From Atkinsonella hypoxylon (Eukaryota; Ascomycota; Sordariomycetes; Hypocreales; Clavicipitaceae), in the NCBI GenBank assembly GCA_000729835.1, contig JFHB01000023.1:62001-126000 (forward strand): a DNA stretch of 64,000 nt. The letters are read 5' to 3'. Each line of letters opens with the position of its first letter. Position 1 is the stretch's first letter. The notes under the pieces are model-generated. The model did not search any database and was not told the origin of the DNA. It worked only from the letters and a program-made list of their open reading frames with translations. Below are positions 58,667 through 64,000 of the stretch, one piece after another. Position numbers and translations under genes: made by a program.

Positions 58667-61378
58667 ATGCCGATCGCGAAGAAAGAAGCTGGAATGGGCG
58701 GGGGAAATAATAGAGTTGATATCCGCGGTCAGAACGGTGAGTTTCTTCTTCAACTGACCTATTCCATGGTCGATGCTGACCCACAGAGCTTTAGGGAGTC
58801 GTTCAACCTTTCGAACAGACACCGCCATCTCCAACAGTCGCCTCGGTAATGAGCGAACTTTACAGCCGTGGGTTCCGGAAGCTAGCGATGGTGTTGAAGG
58901 TAGTCTAGAGGCAACTTCCAGCAGTGGTCCGTGGGACCAGTTTGCTGCAAATGAGAAGCTCTTCGGTCTGAAGACTGACTATGATGAGAACATGTATACT
59001 ACTGCTATCAACAAGACTCATCCCTTGTTTCGAGAGAGAGTGGCGGCAGCTGAGAGAAAGGCCAAGGAAATCGAGCGGAGTGCTCCTGTCACCGCACATG
59101 TTGCAGAAGAGCGCGTCATGGACTATGTCGGAGGAGCAGGCAACGGGGAAGATAATGAAGAAGAGAAGTGCGTTATAGTTACTACGGAATGCACTCACTG
59201 TAACTGCTGACACATTGCTATAGGTACAGCGGCGTCCGTCGCCAGGACTTCCCTCTACTATCTGGAGGAACTAATCGATATACCCCTCCGGCAAAACGAG
59301 CCCCTATGGGTCAGTCATCGGTCAAGGGTGCACCGGTTGATCCAGCTATCATATCATCACAATTGAAGGCTCCAACCAAGAAGTTACAAGCTGTACCAGA
59401 TCAGTCACAATCACTAGGTTCAGACTCCACGAAAAATGGCGTTGTTCCCAAGACAGAAACTCCGAAAGCAATTCAACCTAAAGCTGCAGTTGAAAACCGC
59501 ATCGACGCAAAGCCTTCAACTCCACCTGTGGAGTCTAAAACCCCCGAATCCAAGTCTACAGAAAAGGTTGCTGCTACTACCACATCCGCTTCCGCGTTGT
59601 CTTCTCGCAACACTTCAGTACAACCAAAGGAGACAACACCAAGTGCTACGTCCACCGTTGAACGTGATGTTTTAAAGGAGTTCAAGAGTTTCGCCAGTCA
59701 GCAGCGTATGAATGCTGAGAAAGTTCGAAGTAATAAAGCTCGAGCTGATAAAGAAGTCAAGCTGACGGAGCTCAAGAAGTTTGCCGACAATTTCAAGCTG
59801 ACTACTCCCGTACCTACAGACTTGGTCTCTATCATCGCCAAAGATCCTATCAAGCAGAAGGAGATCCAAGCAAAGGCTATGAAAAACGCCGAAGAAATGA
59901 AAAAGACCAAGGCCGAAGCCGCTATCAAAGACTTAAACCAGCCAGCCAAGGGCACGACCCCATCCAAGCCCTCGGAAACTCATTCTGCTACTGGAGCTGT
60001 GGATGGTCGCCCATCACGCGCACCGGCAGCACCGCAGGCATCTGGAATTGCTGGTGCTGGCAATCGACACGTCGGATCTCGTCAACAATACCCTCAACAG
60101 CCGTACCATTCCCAGCAATATCGAAACAACCGCGGCGGACCTCAGCACACCCCTCCCCAGCAGCAAACTGGTAACTTGGCTCAAAGACTTCGCCAGGTCG
60201 AAGTCCAGAGGTTCTCACAACCCCCAGGACCAGCTCAACACGGTACTGGTCATGAGATGCGTGCGCCGCCTACTGGCCCTTCGGGCAATTTGGATTCTAG
60301 CTACCAACGACGACTGAGCGGGGTTCCAGGCCATATGGGTGCCAAGTTGAACCCCAATAGCCACGAGTTTAGACCTAGCCCGTTCGCGGCCGCTTTCAAT
60401 CCTAACAGTCACGCCAGCGCGTCTACTAGTCCACGAACTTTAGCCAACAACGTTGCAGATAGTCCCGCTCCAGTTCCGCAAAAAGCCAATCCTCCCCTTA
60501 TTCGTCGGAAGACAAAGGCTGTCGATGTGAACAAGTGCTTGATCTTGTCTCATATCAAGACATTGAAACCTTCTCAAGGTCGGAATTGGGATGACAACGG
60601 TGGCTTGAGACCGTCATATGATACTCTACCAACTTGGAGACAATTGCAAGATGACGAGAAGGCCGATTCTACCATGCATCTTACATACACAGAATACTTT
60701 GAGCGCCAGCCTTTCAGCAGTTCCTCAATCGCCACACCCAACCCACCTCACGCCGCTCCTCAGCATCCTCATCAGCATCAGTTGCCCTTCCATCTCCAGC
60801 ATGGTGCTCATAGTATAGGTACTCGCCAGTCACCACACTTAACCCCTATGCAAATGCATACTCAACAACATGGCGCATTACCTCATACTCCGTACGGTAC
60901 AGATGATCATCGCATGATGCATTCCAGTTCTGCACATTCATTTGCATCTCCTCGTATGGGCCATGTCCCAGTTGCCTATCCTGCCCAGGTACCTTACAAC
61001 CAACCTGTCTTTATGGGCCACAACAACCCTCAAATGGGACCATATCGCAGCTTCTCCAATAACCCTCACTACATGGCACCTCAGCAGAGTCAAATGGGAG
61101 GACCTATGATGATGCAGCCACAATTTATTCATGGTCCTCAGGGAATGGTAGCTGCTCCCCAGATGATGTATCATGCCGGACATCCTCAATTTATGCCTCC
61201 TTCCGGACCGCCCCAACCCGGCTCAGGTGGCAACAGCTATCCCAGCCCCGTTCGGCCTGCCGCCCCCGTCATGGTTCACCAAGGTTCTCAACAAGGCCAG
61301 CAGATGTATGGCATGAGTCCCAATGTACAGTATAACCAGCCATATGGGCTTGGTCAACCCAGTGGACCAAGCCAGTGA
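58667..61378 (+). CDS. Pbp1/ataxin-2-like protein (LsmAD and PAM2, no LSm domain seen)
   Basis: Ataxin-2 family proteins bind poly(A)-binding protein and act in stress granules and mRNA stability. Exons 58667-58736, 58789-59167 and 59224-61378 join in frame to 867 residues. The segment leading into LsmAD is present (FRTDTAIS, then WDQFAANEKLFGLKTDYDEN, MYTTAINKTHPLF and a charged helix), around residues 30-125. A long low-complexity linker follows, with a helix near 200-260. A PAM2-like motif KLNPNSHEFRPSPF lies near residue 525. After it comes a short conserved patch (PSYDTLPTWRQLQDDEKADS) and a Pro/Gln/Met/His-rich end. The N-terminal SM-ATX (LSm) domain that normally precedes LsmAD is not visible in this model nor in 1 kb upstream. 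The acceptor at 58787-58788 (CAGAG) is chosen by frame. The identity is firm; the 5' end is not. Confidence 0.85.
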
Positions 61379-64000
61379 TCATTTTCATCAGCTTGGCCAC
61401 CCTAAAGATGCTTACATTTCGTGGCATGGCGTGGCATGGCGTTGCTTGTCAAAAGTTTTTATTTTGAGGCTGGGATGTGACGGCTCCAGGTGATGTCTGT
61501 CCTAGAGTGACTCCCAGTCGTTCTGCTTGGACGCCTGACCAACGAGATGCAACATGACCAGTACCGTCACTGATGTGCAGGACTTGGCTAGTCGAAGAAT
61601 ATTGACATCCTCTTTATAGTCTGAGTTCATAGGATAGTCAGCCAGTCAATGACGGGCGATCTATCATCAAATCTGACGACTCTACAAAACATTGGCATAT
61701 TTTATGTCGTTGGATTTGAAATAAATGTATTCGACAGCGATTGTTACATTTTATGGGGCTTCGATGTCACACAGCCGCCAATATCAATTCCAAAGGGTCG
61801 CGGTTTGGATTGCATCTCGTACAGGTGATCTCGTTGTGCCCAATCTCTTTATTTGTCCCATGAAGAGAGGGCATTCATTGTTATGGTCGGCCACGAGATC
61901 TGGCCCGTATCACCGTCTACTTGGGTACCACAATCTCTATCAGCGCTATCCCTGGCTCTTGTCTCTTTACCATGTGCTGCAATTTCTGGGAACCCGACAG
62001 CTTCACCCCAGTGGCATTGAGGAACTACTTGCACTAGGTTCGGGCATTACAATGACAATATGGGAAGAAGTGTGCTAAGGGTACAGTCAAGGTCACTGCC
62101 GCCGGTTCCGTTCTTCTGTCAATATTAGGACATGTCTTCCATGGTGCTTGCTTTCAGTGGCACCCAGCTTCACATACCTCAAGTGTCGTAATCGCACGAC
62201 TTCGTTTTGTCTCGAAAAGTTGAGGTAGGAAAGCCTCAAGGGGATGTCGCAAGGAGTGGGGAGCGGTGCATGATATAAGATAGCCTAGGCGGTAAAGAGT
62301 AGTATTCAAAGTTGAAAAAGATTCATCTTACAATACAAGACCGCCTCACCGAAGCTGCTGCGTGCTCTTTGCTAGGCGAAACAATGTTACTTACTGGTTG
62401 GCAAGGAATATCGAGTCAATTAGGCAAGATCGCTCAACAGCAAGCTGCAACACAAGAACCAAGGCGAAGGACTTGTTTCAGAGACGTGAGATATCTCTTT
62501 TTGCAAATGGAATGGAGTCATGTCACTGACTTTTTCAATGTTTTAGGTCAGTTATCCATTGCATTCGAAATTTAGCAAGAGAGAAAACTGTTCAGCTTAA
62601 CCATGTTTTTTACATACCTTTTTATTATTTTGTCAATGTCTTGGCTTACATAACTGTCCGTGAGGTGTGAATGGAACAGAATAGCCAACGCTAAACGGGC
62701 CATTCTCTTCTTCACAGCCAAGGCTATACATCTCTGGAATGCTTAGAACCGTTTTGTGACGGCTTTTTTATCACAAGCTTCGCCTCCTGTCTGCTTCTCC
62801 ACGCACACATCCCCAGACATCCCTGGTTCGGTTCTACCACATTGTAGCAGTCATGTGTACATGAGAAAGAAAGTTCTCGTCTTTCCCGTTTTCGATTCTT
62901 CTTCTTCTTCTTTTTGTTTATTAGTATTAAAAAAAAAATTTTTTTTTGGGCGGTGATGTACTGAATCCATGTTGTGGGAGGCTTAACCATGACCAAACTG
63001 TACGAACAACTTGCGGTCCGTGCCCAATAGTTCAATGGATACACTTAGTCTAAAAGTCTTTGTTGCAGAACGGCCTTTGATGCAATCCTGATATGCTACT
63101 GTGCTTGCAAGTGAATCCTGAGCCTCGGGGACTTGGTTGGATAATTAGAGTACGAACAATGGCCGTTCCTATTAGAACGTGCGCAGTACATTGCACTTGG
63201 ACCTTGGAGGATACTCATGTTAATGTGGATTGAAGGCAAAGTGGCTATAGACGGACATGACGGACAAGATGAATTGGGCACACCACATCATATCATGGTA
63301 GGGCGGGATGATGACTGAGGCTGGCTTCATGTTCGCGAGGCCGCCGGCTCGCTAGCTTGCCACTTGCCCACTTGCCCACTTGCCCACGCACTCCCTCGCT
63401 CCTGCTGCCGGGGCCTAACTTCTTCCCTTCTCCCTTGGCTTGCTGGTTCGCTGTATGCTGTGCTGTACTCAGCCTGGTGCCCCTCGGGTTGCCCCTCGGG
63501 TTGCCCCAGCTCTGATTAATGATTAATGCAGCAAGGTCGACCACATAGACTGGCTGTTCTGCGCGAGCAACCTGAACCAGACAGTACATTGACGCAGACA
63601 TCAAGTCCCATTAATAATAGCTACCCAATCCTGTGCAAATTCGAGCTTCTTGGCAGAAAAGCCATGAGTTGTGCGCGCTATCCGCTTGCTGGCCATATAT
63701 TCCCGCCGCGATCCAACAGAGGCGATCCAACAGAGCACACCCACTCGCTGTACATGCCCACATCCCCGCCACCCCAGCTCTCCCCAGCTCTCTCTCCAAG
63801 CCCCATACCAACCAAACACGACGGCTTGCGCTATTCCGCGCTCTCCTACTCTCTTCTGCGTCTGCTTCAGAGAGACTTTATCCTCTCTCTTATCCTTTCC
63901 CCCCTTCTCGCACTCCTTCGTCTTCGGGCCCAATCGCTTTTTCTTTTCTTTACTTCTTTTACTTCTTTTGTTTTTTTTTTTCGCTTGCCCTGGGCCTGTG
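61379..64000. other. Intergenic region to the window end
   Basis: No gene is supported. A possible small spliced transcript around 62430-62580 has a GTGAGA donor and TTTTAG acceptor but no recognisable protein. T and A runs lie near 62930-62950, and CACTTGCC repeats near 63358-63385. The last 400 bp are pyrimidine-rich on the plus strand and may be the promoter or leader of a gene beyond the window. Confidence 0.5.
63358..63385. repeat. Tandem CACTTGCC repeat
   Basis: Three to four units of CACTTGCC, followed about 95 bp later by two to three copies of CCCCTCGGGTTG. Confidence 0.8.

Noticed and set aside
62312..62575. Possible small spliced gene
   Set aside because: The frame begins with TTG and has a plausible intron at its end, but no ATG, family or further exon could be found.
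1..64000. tRNA, rRNA, CRISPR array, prophage, transposon or viral gene
   Set aside because: I looked for T-loop and D-loop signatures, conserved rRNA stretches, regularly spaced direct repeats, and transposase, reverse transcriptase or viral protein motifs, and found none convincing. A tRNAscan-SE and RepeatMasker run would settle this.

Overview
This is a stretch of nuclear DNA from a filamentous ascomycete, most likely a Sordariomycete and probably of the order Hypocreales. The evidence is short introns with GTRNGY donors and CTAAC-type branch points, fungal-type proteins (bifunctional ADE2, PSP1, DASH Dad3, a Puf4-like PUF protein), and intergenic DNA full of TACGGAGTA and CCTAGGTA motifs and simple repeats. 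The order is an inference from general resemblance. There is no bacterial operon, CRISPR array, rRNA or tRNA, and no intact mobile element that I can see.

Layout. 0.4-2.4 kb: ADE2 (purine synthesis). 5.3-9.5 kb: Puf4-like RNA-binding protein. 10.9-11.9 kb (minus): ribosomal protein eL15. 12.4-13.3 kb (minus): unrecognised helical protein. 14.3-17.1 kb (minus): PSP1-domain protein. 17.1-23.8 kb: no convincing gene. 23.8-24.8 kb (minus): NFU1 iron-sulfur protein, divergent from a HIT-zinc-finger gene at 25.4-26.2 kb. 26.4-27.7 kb (minus): unrecognised basic protein. 27.7-32.2 kb: no convincing gene, many microsatellites. 32.3-36.1 kb: a RasGEF with a degenerate Ras-like domain in front. 36.6-37.8 kb: unrecognised protein. 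38.3-38.5 kb (minus): 75-residue membrane protein. 39.2-40.9 kb: mitochondrial ribosomal protein uS5m, tail to tail with the tiny DASH gene DAD3 (41.1-41.4 kb, minus). 41.8-47.7 kb (minus): a 1,890-residue coiled-coil protein built from several families of internal repeats. 48.7-50.1 kb (minus): mitochondrial GTP/GDP carrier GGC1/YHM1. 51.5-53.7 kb (minus): RNA polymerase III subunit RPC82. 55.1-56.7 kb: QCR2 of complex III. 58.7-61.4 kb: Pbp1/ataxin-2-like protein. 61.4-64.0 kb: no convincing gene.

The genes are mostly housekeeping and do not form one pathway. Two loose themes recur: mitochondrial function (NFU1, uS5m, GGC1, QCR2) and RNA or translation (PUF protein, eL15, HIT-finger protein, RPC82, Pbp1-like). 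Exon boundaries were worked out by hand from splice signals and reading-frame continuity, so a boundary marked tentative may be off by a few codons. I see no self-contained undescribed system. The most unusual items are the repeat-built giant coiled-coil protein, the fusion of a degenerate GTPase to a RasGEF with an apparent frameshift in its N-terminal exon, an ataxin-2-like gene without a visible LSm domain, and the composite intergenic motif family.
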